A stretch of DNA of 64,000 bases from Pseudomonas rhodesiae (GTDB taxonomy: Bacteria; Pseudomonadota; Gammaproteobacteria; Pseudomonadales; Pseudomonadaceae), in assembly GCF_007858255.1 (NCBI RefSeq), contig NZ_VFEU01000004.1, positions 310,001 to 374,000 of the forward strand, given 5' to 3'. Position 1 is the stretch's first letter. Every line of letters starts with the position of its first letter. This document shows positions 9,443 through 18,877 of this stretch, one piece after another. The position numbers were made by a program, and so were the translations under genes. Below the pieces are notes generated by a model that did no database searches, was not told the DNA's origin, and saw only the letters and a list, made by a program, of their open reading frames with translations.

Positions 9443-9991
9443 ATGACCTTCGACTCGTTCGACATCAAATCCCTGATCCGCCCTGTCATCGACTTCCCCA
9501 AGCCTGGGGTGATCTTCCGTGACATTACCCCGCTGTTCCAATCGCCCAAGGCCCTGCGCCTGGTGGCGGACAGCTTTGCCCAGCGCTACGTCGAAGCCGA
9601 GTTCACCCACATCGGCGCGATGGATGCTCGTGGTTTTCTGATCGGTTCAATCATTGCTTATCAGTTGAACAAGCCGCTGATCCTGTTTCGCAAGCAAGGC
9701 AAACTGCCGGCCGATGTGCTAGCCGAGGGTTACCAGACCGAATACGGCGAAGCCTTCCTGGAAGTGCACGCCGACAGCTTGTGCGAAGGCGACTCGGTGC
9801 TGATATTCGATGACCTGATCGCCACTGGCGGTACGCTGATCGCCGCTGCGAACCTGGTACGGCGCATGGGTGCGAAGGTGTTCGAAGCCGCCGCAATCAT
9901 CGACCTGCCGGAGCTGGGTGGCTCGCAGCGCTTGGAAGACATGGGCATCCCGACGTTTTGCCTGACGCAGTTTTCATTGACTGAACGCTAA
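9443..9991 (+). CDS. apt: Adenine phosphoribosyltransferase
   Basis: Apt salvages adenine by joining it to PRPP to form AMP in the cytoplasm. The 182-residue length and the PRPP-binding loop [14 protein letters not shown] are diagnostic; [14 protein letters not shown] near the N-terminus is also conserved. It follows anr at 81 bases and probably has its own promoter. Confidence 0.95.
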   Translation: MTFDSFDIKSLIRPVIDFPKPGVIFRDITPLFQSPKALRLVADSFAQRYVEAEFTHIGAMDARGFLIGSIIAYQLNKPLILFRKQGKLPADVLAEGYQTEYGEAFLEVHADSLCEGDSVLIFDDLIATGGTLIAAANLVRRMGAKVFEAAAIIDLPELGGSQRLEDMGIPTFCLTQFSLTER

Positions 9992-10003
9992 TGGCACTGC
10001 CCA

Positions 10004-11152
10004 TCACAAGCCCATCTGCTTGCTGATGATTTCGTTCATCACCTCCCGAGTCCCCCCGCCGATGGACAGGATGCGGTTGTCGCGATACAGCCGCTCCACC
10101 AGATTGCCGCGCATATAGCCCTGGCCGCCGAGAATCTGCACGGCGTCGTAGGTGACGCGGTCGGCGGTGTCGGTGGCCAGGTTCTTGGCCATGGAAATTT
10201 CCTTGATCACACTTTTGCCCGCCGCCATCTTCGCTGCCTGGCGGTAGGTGAACTCCCGCGAGACTTCCACGGCCGTGGCCATTTCCGCCAAGCGATGCTT
10301 GAGCACCTGGAATTTACCGATGGGTTTGCCGAACGCCTCACGCTGAGCGGCCCATTGCAGGCTCTGTTCAAGGGCCATCTGCGCGGTCATATTGGCCATC
10401 AATGCCAGGGCCAGGCGTTCGCTCTGGAAGTTGCCCATGATGCAGGCGAACCCCATGTTCTCGGCGCCGATCAGATTGCCGACGGGCACTGGGCAGTTAT
10501 CGAAGAACAACTCAGCCGTGTCCGACGCCCACCAGCCCATCTTCTTCAGTGGTGGACCGACGGTAAAACCAGGGGTGTTTTTTTCGATCAACAGCAGGCT
10601 GATACCGGCAAATCCCGGCCCACCGGTGCGCACCGCCACGGTGTAGAAGTCGGCGCGCACGCCGCTGGTAATAAAGGTTTTGCTGCCACTGACGCGGTAA
10701 CAGTCGCCGTCGCGCACGGCGCGGGTGTGCAGGTTGGCCACATCGGAACCGCCACCCGGCTCGGTAACCGCCAGAGCAATGACCTTCGCCCCTGCCAACA
10801 CCTGCGGCACCACTCGCTCGCGCACTTCGGGCCGTGCCCATTTGACGACAGGCGGCAAGCCGATATCCAGCGAACCGAGCCCCGCGACAACGCCGCCGGA
10901 GCCGCAGCGCATCAACTCTTCGCTGGCCGCAACCTTGGCGAACAAATCGCCTTCGTGACTGCCACCCAATGATTCTGGATACCCGATGCCAAGGATCCCC
11001 GCCGCACCGGCCTTGTCGTAGAGGTCGCGGGGGAAACTTTGCGCCTCCTCCCAGCGCTCGATGCCCGGCAGTATTTCGCGCTCGACAAAGCGACGCACGC
11101 TGTCGCGGATCAGTTGGTGATGGGGGTCGAAGTAATCCTGATAGGCAGACAT
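10004..11152 (-). CDS. Acyl-CoA dehydrogenase
   Basis: This 382-residue flavoprotein has the standard three-domain acyl-CoA dehydrogenase layout: a helical N-terminus, the FAD/substrate segment VTEPGGGSDVANL, a middle beta domain, and a C-terminal helical domain ending in QILGGQGYMRGNLVERLYRD. It catalyses alpha,beta-dehydrogenation of an acyl-CoA; the chain specificity cannot be read here. The ATG at 11152 (MSAYQDYF) has GGAG 7 bases upstream and is preferred over an upstream TTG. It is transcribed toward apt and converges with it. Confidence 0.92.
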   Translation of the reverse strand: MSAYQDYFDPHHQLIRDSVRRFVEREILPGIERWEEAQSFPRDLYDKAGAAGILGIGYPESLGGSHEGDLFAKVAASEELMRCGSGGVVAGLGSLDIGLPPVVKWARPEVRERVVPQVLAGAKVIALAVTEPGGGSDVANLHTRAVRDGDCYRVSGSKTFITSGVRADFYTVAVRTGGPGFAGISLLLIEKNTPGFTVGPPLKKMGWWASDTAELFFDNCPVPVGNLIGAENMGFACIMGNFQSERLALALMANMTAQMALEQSLQWAAQREAFGKPIGKFQVLKHRLAEMATAVEVSREFTYRQAAKMAAGKSVIKEISMAKNLATDTADRVTYDAVQILGGQGYMRGNLVERLYRDNRILSIGGGTREVMNEIISKQMGL

Positions 11153-11325
11153 CGGCAAACTCCACGCAACGGTGGAGAGAAATTACCAAGCGCTTGCTTG
11201 GTTAACAAGCATTCGAGAGAACGCGGTGCCAAAGAAATCCGAACTGAACCCGCCACGCACTTGTTGCGGCGAAGCAGGCCCTGTCTCCAGGCGCTGCGGT
11301 GCGTCAGGCAGAAACGGTTGCCAGG

Positions 11326-11374
11326 TTGTAGGGCTGCTTCGCAGCCCAGCGCAGGGTAAGCCTGCTTACTACAA
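11326..11374. repeat. Imperfect palindrome with TTGTAG/CTACAA ends
   Basis: Outer arms TTGTAG (11326-11331) and CTACAA (11369-11374) enclose a 7-bp hairpin GGGCTGC-TTC-GCAGCCC (11331-11347). It lies in the roughly 230-base gap between the acyl-CoA dehydrogenase and recR and resembles a dispersed Pseudomonas intergenic repeat. It may serve as a 3' stabiliser of recR mRNA. Confidence 0.5.
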
Positions 11375-11386
11375 CGGCCGGGTTGG

Positions 11387-11989
11387 CTAGAGGGCGATGG
11401 GTTTGCGACCGGCGAACGAGTGCGCCAGGGTGCCGCCGTCCACCAGTTCCAACTCGCCACCCAGCGGCACGCCGTGGGCGATGCGTGAAGTGATCAGGCC
11501 TTTGTTGGTCAGCAGTTGGGCGATGTAATGGGCAGTCGCTTCACCCTCCACCGTGGGGTTGGTGGCAAGGATGACTTCGGTAAAGGTGCCCTGCTCCTCG
11601 ATACGCGCCACCAGTTGCGGGATGCCGATGGCCTCCGGCCCCAGGCCATCGAGTGGCGAGAGGTGGCCCTTGAGCACGAAGTAGCGTCCGCGATAGCCGG
11701 TCTGTTCCACCGCATACACATCCATCGGCCCTTCCACTACGCACAGCAAAGTGTCGTCGCGGCGCGGGTCCGCGCATTGCGGGCAAAGCTCTTCTTCGGT
11801 GAGAGTGCGGCACTGGCGACAGTGGCCAACGCCTTCCATGGCCTGGCTCAGGGCCTGGGCCAGGCGAGTGCCGCCGCTGCGGTCACGCTCCAGCAATTGC
11901 AGCGCCATGCGCTGGGCGGTTTTCTGGCCGACACCCGGCAAAGTACGCAGGGCGTCGATCAGTTGACGAATCAGGGGGCTGAAGCTCAT
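11387..11989 (-). CDS. recR: RecR, recombination mediator
   Basis: RecR acts with RecF and RecO to load RecA on gapped DNA. The 200-residue protein has an N-terminal HhH ([13 protein letters not shown]), a C4 zinc finger at C57, C60, C69 and C72, and a Toprim domain with [13 protein letters not shown] place the start at ATG 11989 ([10 protein letters not shown]); an upstream TTG is less likely. dnaX-ybaB-recR normally form one operon, but here an oxidoreductase gene and a terminator lie between ybaB and recR. Confidence 0.95.
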   Translation of the reverse strand: MSFSPLIRQLIDALRTLPGVGQKTAQRMALQLLERDRSGGTRLAQALSQAMEGVGHCRQCRTLTEEELCPQCADPRRDDTLLCVVEGPMDVYAVEQTGYRGRYFVLKGHLSPLDGLGPEAIGIPQLVARIEEQGTFTEVILATNPTVEGEATAHYIAQLLTNKGLITSRIAHGVPLGGELELVDGGTLAHSFAGRKPIAL

Positions 11990-12055
11990 GGGGCATGGGT
12001 CCGACAAAACGACGAGACGCGGTTTATACCCGCGCCCCGGATTAGCGTCAAATGA

Positions 12056-13090
12056 TCAATCCTGCGCGACGCGCACCACCAACTTGCCGAAGTTGCGCCC
12101 TTCGAGCAGGCCGATAAAGGCTTCGGGCGCCTGCTCCAGGCCCTCGACCACATCTTCGCGGAACTTGATCTTGCCCTCGCGCACCCACGGCGCCATGGCG
12201 CTTAGGAACTCGGGCTGACGGTCGCCGTAGTCATCGAACACAATAAAGCCCTGGATGCGCACGCGCTTGGTCAGCAGCGTCCGTTGCAGGACCGGTAGAC
12301 GATCTGGACCACTGGGCGCCTCATGGGCGTTGTAGCCGGCGATCAGGCCGCACAGGGGCACCCGTGCCTTGGCGTTCAGCAGCGGCAAAACTGCGTCGAA
12401 GACCTTGCCGCCGACGTTTTCGAAATAGATGTCCACACCTTTGAAGCAGGCCTGGGCCAACTCGTCGGCAAAGTCCTCGCTTTTATGGTCGATACAGGCA
12501 TCAAAGCCCAACTCGTCCACCACATAGCGGCACTTCTGCGCGCCGCCCGCGATACCGACCACACGCAGGCCCTTGAGCTTAGCCACCTGCCCCACCACCG
12601 AGCCGACCGCTCCGGACGCCGCGGCCACCACCAGGGTTTCGCCGGCCTTGGGCTGGCCGATGTCCATCAAGCCCATGTAGGCGGTCATGCCGGGCATGCC
12701 CAGCACACCCAGCGCCATGGAAGGACTGGCCAGCCCCTTAGGCACCGGTATCAGGTTGCGCCCGTCGGAAATGCTGTGGCTCTGCCAGCCGGTCGCACCG
12801 ACCACCAGATCACCCACTTCAAACTTCGGATGACGCGACTGCTCGATACGGCTGACAGCACCGCCGGTCATCACCTCGTCGATTTCCACCGGTGCCGCGT
12901 AGGACGGCGCATCGCTCATCCGCCCACGCATGTAGGGGTCGAGGGACAAGTACAGGGTTTTGAGCAGCACCTGGCCGTCCGCCAGCTCCGGCAAAGTCAC
13001 ACGCTCCAGGCGGAAGTTCTCCGGGGTCGGTGCGCCTTTAGGACGCGAAACCAGGACGATTCGCTGGTTGAGTGTCGGTTCGTGAGGCAT
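12056..13090 (-). CDS. NADP-dependent MDR oxidoreductase (CurA/YncB-like)
   Basis: This 344-residue medium-chain reductase has the Rossmann motif AAASGAVGSVVGQVAKLKG and the N-terminal LYLSLDPYMRGRM segment typical of zinc-free double-bond reductases such as curcumin reductase and leukotriene B4 dehydrogenase-like proteins. It likely reduces alpha,beta-unsaturated ketones or aldehydes with NADPH in the cytoplasm. The ATG at 13090 follows GGAG by 8 bases. It sits inside the usual ybaB-recR junction and is probably a later insertion. Confidence 0.9.
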   Translation of the reverse strand: MPHEPTLNQRIVLVSRPKGAPTPENFRLERVTLPELADGQVLLKTLYLSLDPYMRGRMSDAPSYAAPVEIDEVMTGGAVSRIEQSRHPKFEVGDLVVGATGWQSHSISDGRNLIPVPKGLASPSMALGVLGMPGMTAYMGLMDIGQPKAGETLVVAAASGAVGSVVGQVAKLKGLRVVGIAGGAQKCRYVVDELGFDACIDHKSEDFADELAQACFKGVDIYFENVGGKVFDAVLPLLNAKARVPLCGLIAGYNAHEAPSGPDRLPVLQRTLLTKRVRIQGFIVFDDYGDRQPEFLSAMAPWVREGKIKFREDVVEGLEQAPEAFIGLLEGRNFGKLVVRVAQD

Positions 13091-13171
13091 CAGAGGGCTC
13101 CTTATCGAATTCATCGGTATAGGGTGCAGACCATGGGTGCCGTGCCGGGGTTCGATCGGATCGGCATAAAC

Positions 13172-13199
13172 AAAAATGCCAGGCGCGATGCCTGGCATT
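13172..13199 (-). terminator. Rho-independent terminator after ybaB
   Basis: AATGCCAGGC (13175-13184) and GCCTGGCATT (13190-13199) form a perfect 10-bp stem with a 5-base loop. On the minus strand it is followed by a T-run. It ends the dnaX-ybaB transcript before the oxidoreductase gene. Confidence 0.85.
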
Positions 13200-13222
13200 G
13201 GAGTCTAGCTAAAGCCTGCGGA

Positions 13223-13561
13223 TCAGAACGGCAGCTTCATCCCCGGCGGCAGTTGCATGCCGGCGGTCATACCGGACATTTTGTCCTGGCTGTTGGCTTC
13301 GATCTTGCGCACGGCGTCGTTCACGGCAGCCGCGAACAGATCTTCCAGCACCTCACGGTCGTCATCGCTGACGCCTTCAAGCAGGCTCGGGTCGATGCTC
13401 ACGCGCTTGATGTCGTGACGACCGGTCATCACCACACTGACCATATCGCCACCGGCTTTACCGGTGACTTCGGCGTTGGCCAGTTCTTCCTGCATCTTGG
13501 CCATTTTTTCCTGCATCTGCTGCGCCTGCTTCATCAGGCCGGCCATGCCACCTTTCATCAT
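13223..13561 (-). CDS. ybaB: YbaB/EbfC nucleoid-associated protein
   Basis: YbaB/EbfC proteins are small dimeric DNA-binding proteins encoded between dnaX and recR. The 112-residue product has the glycine/methionine-rich start [17 protein letters not shown] and the conserved [17 protein letters not shown] core. The ATG at 13561 is preferred because GAGGTG lies just upstream, where an alternative GTG would use the RBS itself. Confidence 0.94.
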   Translation of the reverse strand: MMKGGMAGLMKQAQQMQEKMAKMQEELANAEVTGKAGGDMVSVVMTGRHDIKRVSIDPSLLEGVSDDDREVLEDLFAAAVNDAVRKIEANSQDKMSGMTAGMQLPPGMKLPF

Positions 13562-13605
13562 GGGAATCACCTCAAAAGTACGTGGATCAAGTTAGTAGCC
13601 CGGTG

Positions 13606-15642
13606 TTATGACGCCTGGGGCACCGGAGCTTCGACAGGTTCAATAGTATCGTGGCGCACCACCGCACCGAACTGCTGCATCATTTGCTGGATGAGCGGAT
13701 CGGCGTGGATCGCGTCCTCGGCTTCACGCTGGCGGTTCAGACGCCGGCGCGTCGCGGCCTGGGCCGGGGTTTCCTGCTCAGGCTTGATCAATTCGATGCT
13801 GATCGTCAGCGTGCGCCCATGGTACTGGTTAAGGGCATCATTGAGGCGACGCTGCTGGGTTGCGTTGAACAAGGCACTATGGGCCGGGTCCAGGTGCAGC
13901 GACCAGTGGTCGCCGTCGACAGCGATCAGCGTGCAGTTGGCGGCGATGCTGCCGGTCATGCCGGAAATCGGCAATTTCGGGAACAGCTCCAGCCACTGCA
14001 GAGCCAGGCCGGTGGCCGGCGCCGCGGCAGGTTCAGGCTCGGGCTCCGGGGCCGGTTCGGCGGCGTGTTCGCTGGCCAATTCGTCCAGGTAGCTGTAGGC
14101 CGAATCCATGTCCGGCTCGATGTAGTCTTCGTCCAGCGGCGGCTCGTCGTCGAGGTCGATGCCCGGCGTGGCCGCGTCGACTTGGGCGACCGTCGGCTCT
14201 GGCACCGGCGCGGACACCCACTCCGGCGCATCCGGTACCACGCTGTCAGGCGTCGGCGTGGGCATCGGGGTCAGTTCGGGTTGCTCGCCGATGGTTTCCA
14301 GCACGGGCTCCACGGCAGGCTGCAACTCGGGCTCGGGCTCGGCGTCCGTCGGCTCGTTCCACGGCAGGTCGACCACTGGCTCGGGCTCAGGCGCGGCAAC
14401 CGCTACTGGCTCAGGCGCCACGGCTGGAGGCGCTACCGGCGCAGGCGCTGCGGCAACTGGCGCAACCACGGCGGCGCCAGCCACAGGTTTGGCGGAATCA
14501 ACTGTGGCCTGGCTGATCCCCACTGGCTTTAGTGGCTGTCTCGGCGCATCCGCCGTATCGGCGGGCCGGAACGCCAGCATGCGCAACAGCACCATTTCAA
14601 AACCGCCGCGCGGATCCGGCGCCAGGGGCAAATCGCGACGGCCGATCAGGCCCATCTGGTAATAGAACTGCACGTCTTCGGCCGGCAAAGCCTGGGCCAA
14701 CGCCAGCACCCGGTCGCGGTCGCCGTGGCCGTTGTCGACACCTTCAGGCAGGGCCTGGGCGATGGCGACGCGGTGCAGCACATTAAGGATTTCCGAGAGC
14801 ACGCCGTTCCAGTCCGGGCCTTGCTCCGACAAATGGCGCACGGCCTCCAGCAACGCCTTGGCATCGCCGTCGATCAATGCGTGCAGCACGTCGAAGACCT
14901 GGCCGTGATCCAGGGTGCCCAGCATGGCACGCACATCGGCGGCCATGACCTTGCCTTCGCCAAAGGCGATGGCCTGGTCGGTGAGGCTCATGGCGTCACG
15001 CATCGAGCCATCGGCCGCGCGGCCGAGCAGCCACAGCGCGTCGTCTTCGAACGGCACGTTCTCGACACCCAGCACATGGGTCAAATGCTCGACCACTCGC
15101 TCGGGAGTCATGTTCTTCAGGGAAAACTGCAGGCACCGCGACAGAATGGTTGCAGGAAGTTTCTGCGGGTCGGTGGTGGCCAGGATGAATTTGACGTAGG
15201 GCGGCGGCTCTTCCAGGGTTTTCAACAAGGCGTTGAAGGAATGGCTGGACAGCATGTGCACTTCGTCGATCAGGTAGACCTTGAAGCGGCCACGGCTCGG
15301 GGCGTATTGCACGTTGTCCAGCAGCTCGCGGGTGTCTTCGACCTTGGTGCGGCTGGCCGCGTCGATCTCGATCAGGTCGACGAAACGCCCTTCGTCGATT
15401 TCCCGGCATACCGAACAGGTGCCGCAGGGCGTTGAGGTGATCCCGGTTTCACAGTTCAGGCACTTGGCGATGATCCGCGCGATCGTGGTCTTGCCCACCC
15501 CCCGGGTACCGGTAAACAGGTAGGCGTGGTGCAGCCGTTGGCTGTCCAAGGCATTGATCAGAGCCTTGAGCACATGGGTCTGGCCGACCATTTCGCGGAA
15601 CGAGCGCGGGCGCCATTTACGTGCAAGAACCTGATAACTCAT
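13606..15642 (-). CDS. dnaX: DnaX, DNA polymerase III tau/gamma subunit
   Basis: DnaX forms the clamp loader of the replicative polymerase and tethers core polymerases. The 678-residue protein has Walker A GTRGVGKTTIA (about 45-55), a zinc module with C64, C73, C76 and C79, the LIDEVHMLSSHSFNALLKTLEEPP Walker B/SRC region, and an Ala/Pro/Glu-rich linker before the tau-specific C-terminus. The start is ATG 15642 (MSYQVLARKW). I saw no obvious A-rich slippery heptamer for a frameshifted gamma form. Confidence 0.95.
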   Translation of the reverse strand: MSYQVLARKWRPRSFREMVGQTHVLKALINALDSQRLHHAYLFTGTRGVGKTTIARIIAKCLNCETGITSTPCGTCSVCREIDEGRFVDLIEIDAASRTKVEDTRELLDNVQYAPSRGRFKVYLIDEVHMLSSHSFNALLKTLEEPPPYVKFILATTDPQKLPATILSRCLQFSLKNMTPERVVEHLTHVLGVENVPFEDDALWLLGRAADGSMRDAMSLTDQAIAFGEGKVMAADVRAMLGTLDHGQVFDVLHALIDGDAKALLEAVRHLSEQGPDWNGVLSEILNVLHRVAIAQALPEGVDNGHGDRDRVLALAQALPAEDVQFYYQMGLIGRRDLPLAPDPRGGFEMVLLRMLAFRPADTADAPRQPLKPVGISQATVDSAKPVAGAAVVAPVAAAPAPVAPPAVAPEPVAVAAPEPEPVVDLPWNEPTDAEPEPELQPAVEPVLETIGEQPELTPMPTPTPDSVVPDAPEWVSAPVPEPTVAQVDAATPGIDLDDEPPLDEDYIEPDMDSAYSYLDELASEHAAEPAPEPEPEPAAAPATGLALQWLELFPKLPISGMTGSIAANCTLIAVDGDHWSLHLDPAHSALFNATQQRRLNDALNQYHGRTLTISIELIKPEQETPAQAATRRRLNRQREAEDAIHADPLIQQMMQQFGAVVRHDTIEPVEAPVPQAS

Positions 15643-15776
15643 CGAAAACCGTCGCAACTGGGAAGCAGAGGCCGGTAATGCTAGCGGAGCAAGGGGGAAA
15701 TTGCATCCGGCACGCTCGTCTAATCTGACTAAGCTCTGCTGACTGGCCCCCGAAACGGCCTGAACCTGGAGAGTGT

Positions 15777-16538
15777 ATGCGCGTAGTCCTGGGCGCTTTA
15801 TGGATGATCACCACGGCCAGCTTGGCGGCGCCTGCCCCGCTGCGTTTTTCGATTTCCGACAGTTGGGCGATGCCGATGGTGCAAGTGGAGAACGGTCAGC
15901 CGACCCAGGGCATTTTGTATGACGTGATGGCGAGCCTGGCCACACAGCTCGGCCTACCGGCCCGGTTCCAAGTGCTGGCACGCGCGCGCATCGCCACTGC
16001 CTTGCTCCATGGCGACATCGACGTGCGCTGTTATGTCACCCAGGCCTGGCTCGATGACCTCCCCGGCGACTACGCCTGGAGCGTGCCGCTGATGGTGCAG
16101 CGCAGCGTCCTGGTCAGTGCCGCCGAGCAACCGATCACGCTGGCCGACATGGCCCCGCAAGCCATCGGCACCGTGCTCAATTACCGCTACACCGGCCTGG
16201 CCGCGTTGTTCGCCAGCGGCCGGCTGACCCGTGACGATGCCCGCAGCGAAGAACAGGTCTTGCACAAACTGCTGGCCGGACGCTTTCAGTACGCCGTCAT
16301 CAACGAATGGACAGTTGATCGCTTCAACCAATCCCTGCCGCTTGGCCAGCGTCTGCATAAGGTCGCCGTGGTCGATGAGTTGAACCTGAGCTGCCTGGTG
16401 CGCAACGATCCAAACCTGCCGGTGCAACAGATTCTGGACACATTGCAGCGCATGAAAATGTCAGGGGAAATCGACGAGATCATTCAGCTGTACACCGGCC
16501 AAATTCCATCGGCGCCCCGCGCTCCTGACAAGAACTGA
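15777..16538 (+). CDS. Periplasmic solute-binding protein, family 3-like
   Basis: This 253-residue protein has an N-terminal signal peptide (MRVVLGALWMITTASLAAPA) and a type II periplasmic-binding fold resembling polar amino-acid binding proteins, for example GDIDVRCYVTQAWLDDLP and the hinge segment AVINEWTVDRF. No ABC transporter genes adjoin it, so it is an orphan receptor or sensor-like protein. Ligand unknown. RBS GGAGAG precedes the ATG. Confidence 0.8.
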   Translation: MRVVLGALWMITTASLAAPAPLRFSISDSWAMPMVQVENGQPTQGILYDVMASLATQLGLPARFQVLARARIATALLHGDIDVRCYVTQAWLDDLPGDYAWSVPLMVQRSVLVSAAEQPITLADMAPQAIGTVLNYRYTGLAALFASGRLTRDDARSEEQVLHKLLAGRFQYAVINEWTVDRFNQSLPLGQRLHKVAVVDELNLSCLVRNDPNLPVQQILDTLQRMKMSGEIDEIIQLYTGQIPSAPRAPDKN

Positions 16539-16592
16539 CAGTGCGACCTTTTAGACTGGGCTGACTTAACCGCCAGCCCTCAAGGAGCCTGC

Positions 16593-16964
16593 ATGCACAC
16601 CGTCGCCCATTATTTCCTGCTGTATGTCGACAGCCCGGCCACCAGCGCGAATTTCTACAGCCGCCTGCTTGATAAGCCACCCGTGGAACTCAACCCGACC
16701 TTTGCCCTGTTCATACTCGATAACGGCGTCAAGCTGGGGCTGTGGTCGCGCCACATCGTGGAACCGGCCGCCACGCTGACGGGCGGCGGCGCTGAAGTGG
16801 GGCTGTCACTGGCGGACAAAACCACTGTGGACACCTTGCACGCGCAGTGGTCGGCACGGGGCGCCACGATCATTCAGTCACCGACGGATTTGGACTTCGG
16901 CTATACCTTCGTCGCCGAGGACCTCGACGGCCACCGGTTGCGCGCATTCTGCCTGCACGACTAA
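16593..16964 (+). CDS. VOC-family protein (glyoxalase/bleomycin-resistance fold)
   Basis: This 123-residue protein has two beta-alpha-beta-beta-beta modules typical of the vicinal oxygen chelate superfamily: YFLLYVDSPATSANFYSRLL and the ending FVAEDLDGHRLRAF. It resembles small dioxygenase-like or drug-binding VOC proteins; the reaction is not determinable. The RBS AAGGAG lies 8 bases upstream. Its last 87 bases overlap the convergent EamA gene. Confidence 0.85.
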   Translation: MHTVAHYFLLYVDSPATSANFYSRLLDKPPVELNPTFALFILDNGVKLGLWSRHIVEPAATLTGGGAEVGLSLADKTTVDTLHAQWSARGATIIQSPTDLDFGYTFVAEDLDGHRLRAFCLHD

Positions 16965-17837
16965 GCGCCTGCGTCCCTCCAGGCTGATGGCCGCCACGCT
17001 CGCCAACACGATCAGCGCACCGAGCACCACCCAGGGCGTCACCTGCTCACCCAGCAGAGTGGCGGCCATCAGCATCGCCACGGGCGGAATCAGGTACATC
17101 GCCACCGATGCGCGGCTGACCTCCACATGTTTCAACACATAGCCCCACGCCAGATAGGCCAGAGCGCTGGGAAAAATGCCCAGCACCAGCACCGCCAGGT
17201 TCTCCGTCAACGGCGCCCGCAGCACCGCCGCGGGCAGGCCCGGCAGGTTCACGCAGAGCATCAGGGTGCCCGCCCACACCATGTAGCACGCCATGGTCAG
17301 CGGGCTGTAGCGATGGGCGTAGTGTTTCTGAAGGGCGAAATACACACTCCAGGACAGCGCTGCCAGCAGGATCAGCACGCCGCGCGGGTCGATCTCGCCG
17401 ATGCCCCGATCACCGCAGATCACCACCCCTACCCCGACCAACCCCAATGACACACACACCCAACGCCACACACTCACCCGCTCCTTTAAAACCAAAAACG
17501 CGATCAGCACACTGAACAGCGGGGCCGACTGCGCCAACACACTGGAGGCCGCCGCCGTGACCCATTGCTGTCCATAGTTGAGGGCTGTGTGGTGCAGGAA
17601 CACGCCGAAGAACCCCAGCACCAGCAACCAGGGCACGTCCCGCCAGCGCGGTCGGCCAATGCCCAGTACCAGCGCCACCCCGGCCATAAACAGCGACGCG
17701 ATCAAAAAGCGCAACAACGCCAGCTGGCCGGGGCTGTAGCTGTGCAGGCCCAGATGCACACCAATCGGCGAATAGGCCCAGCAGAGGATCACGCTGGCGG
17801 TGACTAGCGTAAGCTTCACGCGTGACGGTGTGTTCAT
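16878..17837 (-). CDS. EamA/DMT-family transporter
   Basis: This 319-residue protein has about ten membrane helices in two EamA repeats (for example ALLRFLIASLFMAGVAL and PSALAYLAWGYVLKHVEVSRAS), typical of the RhaT/YdcZ drug/metabolite exporter superfamily. The substrate is unknown. The ATG at 17837 (MNTPSRVKLT) is chosen because the upstream in-frame segment is hydrophilic and probably not translated. It is divergent from the LysR gene, which may regulate it, and its 3' end overlaps the VOC gene. Confidence 0.88.
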   Translation of the reverse strand: MNTPSRVKLTLVTASVILCWAYSPIGVHLGLHSYSPGQLALLRFLIASLFMAGVALVLGIGRPRWRDVPWLLVLGFFGVFLHHTALNYGQQWVTAAASSVLAQSAPLFSVLIAFLVLKERVSVWRWVCVSLGLVGVGVVICGDRGIGEIDPRGVLILLAALSWSVYFALQKHYAHRYSPLTMACYMVWAGTLMLCVNLPGLPAAVLRAPLTENLAVLVLGIFPSALAYLAWGYVLKHVEVSRASVAMYLIPPVAMLMAATLLGEQVTPWVVLGALIVLASVAAISLEGRRRLVVQAECAQPVAVEVLGDEGIAEVQIRR

Positions 17838-17939
17838 CGAGAGCGTCCAGAAACCGCGAAAGAAGGCCTTCAGTCTTGGCCCGGACGCGGCGCAGGACAA
17901 TTAAGCGTTTCTGACTTCTGAAATCACGGGAATTGAGCA

Positions 17940-18803
17940 ATGGAACTGGCCCAACTGAAAATGGTGCGCGCCGTGGCGCAGACGGGCAGCGTGGCCCAGG
18001 CAGCCGTGCAGCTGCATTGCGTGCCCTCCAACATCACCACGCGCATCAAGCAGCTGGAGAGCGAGCTGGGCACGCCGTTATTTATCCGCGCCGGACGCGG
18101 GCTGGCGATCAGTGCGGCGGGTGAAATTTTTCTCGACTACTGCGAGCGCATCCTGGCGCTGGTGGATGAGTCCAAACGCGCAGTGGATACCACTGCCATC
18201 CCCCGTGGCACCTTGCGCATCGGCGCGGTGGAATCCAGCGCCAGCGGCCGCTTGCCACCGCTGCTGGCGGAATATCACCGGCGTTACCCACAGGTCAGCC
18301 TGGAGCTGGTGACCGGCGCCTGGAGCCCATTGCTGGACGACCTGCAACACCATCGCCTGGACGTGGCCCTGGTGGCCGCCGGTAACTCGCGGGCCAAACT
18401 CGAACACAGCGTGGTCTACCGCGAACGCCTGGTGCTGATCGCCAGCGCGTGCAGCGCGCCCATTCACGGCGCACAGGACCTGGCGGGCCGCACGCTGCTG
18501 GTGTGGCCAAGTGGCTGCCCCTATCGCGCGGCGCTGGAGAACTGGCTCAAACCCCATAACGTCACACCGAGCATCGCCACCTATGCCAGCTGGGGCACGA
18601 TCATCGGCTGTGTCAGCGCCGGAATCGGCGTGGCGTTGGCGCCGGAAGGGATTCTGGCGCGTTATGAGCAGGCCAGTCAGTTGGCGTCGTACCGGTTCGA
18701 GGAGCTTGAGGCCGTGGACAATCTGCTGTTCTGGCACACCGACACGCAGCGGCACCTGGCGCGGGATGCGTTTGCCGATTTGCTGCGCGAAATCTTTGGC
18801 TAA
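17940..18803 (+). CDS. LysR-family transcription regulator
   Basis: The 287-residue protein has an N-terminal winged helix (MVRAVAQTGSVAQAAVQL and SNITTRIKQLESELGTPLFIRAGRG) and a C-terminal periplasmic-binding-like effector domain, as in LysR regulators. It lies divergent to the EamA exporter gene with about 100 bases between the starts, so regulation of that exporter is the simplest inference. Effector unknown. Confidence 0.92.
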   Translation: MELAQLKMVRAVAQTGSVAQAAVQLHCVPSNITTRIKQLESELGTPLFIRAGRGLAISAAGEIFLDYCERILALVDESKRAVDTTAIPRGTLRIGAVESSASGRLPPLLAEYHRRYPQVSLELVTGAWSPLLDDLQHHRLDVALVAAGNSRAKLEHSVVYRERLVLIASACSAPIHGAQDLAGRTLLVWPSGCPYRAALENWLKPHNVTPSIATYASWGTIIGCVSAGIGVALAPEGILARYEQASQLASYRFEELEAVDNLLFWHTDTQRHLARDAFADLLREIFG

Positions 18804-18877
18804 GCCATATCTGGATGCCTGTAGCAGGTTTTTCCGTTATCCTCCCGCGAAATTAATTCAAAATGTAAGGGACTACC

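Noticed and set aside
12323..14092. 589-codon plus-strand frame across the oxidoreductase, ybaB and dnaX.
   Set aside because: It crosses three real genes and a terminator on the other strand and has low-complexity His/Gln-rich sequence.
13606..15642. Programmed frameshift in dnaX for a gamma subunit.
   Set aside because: I found no A AAA AAG-type slippery heptamer with a following stem in the coding strand.
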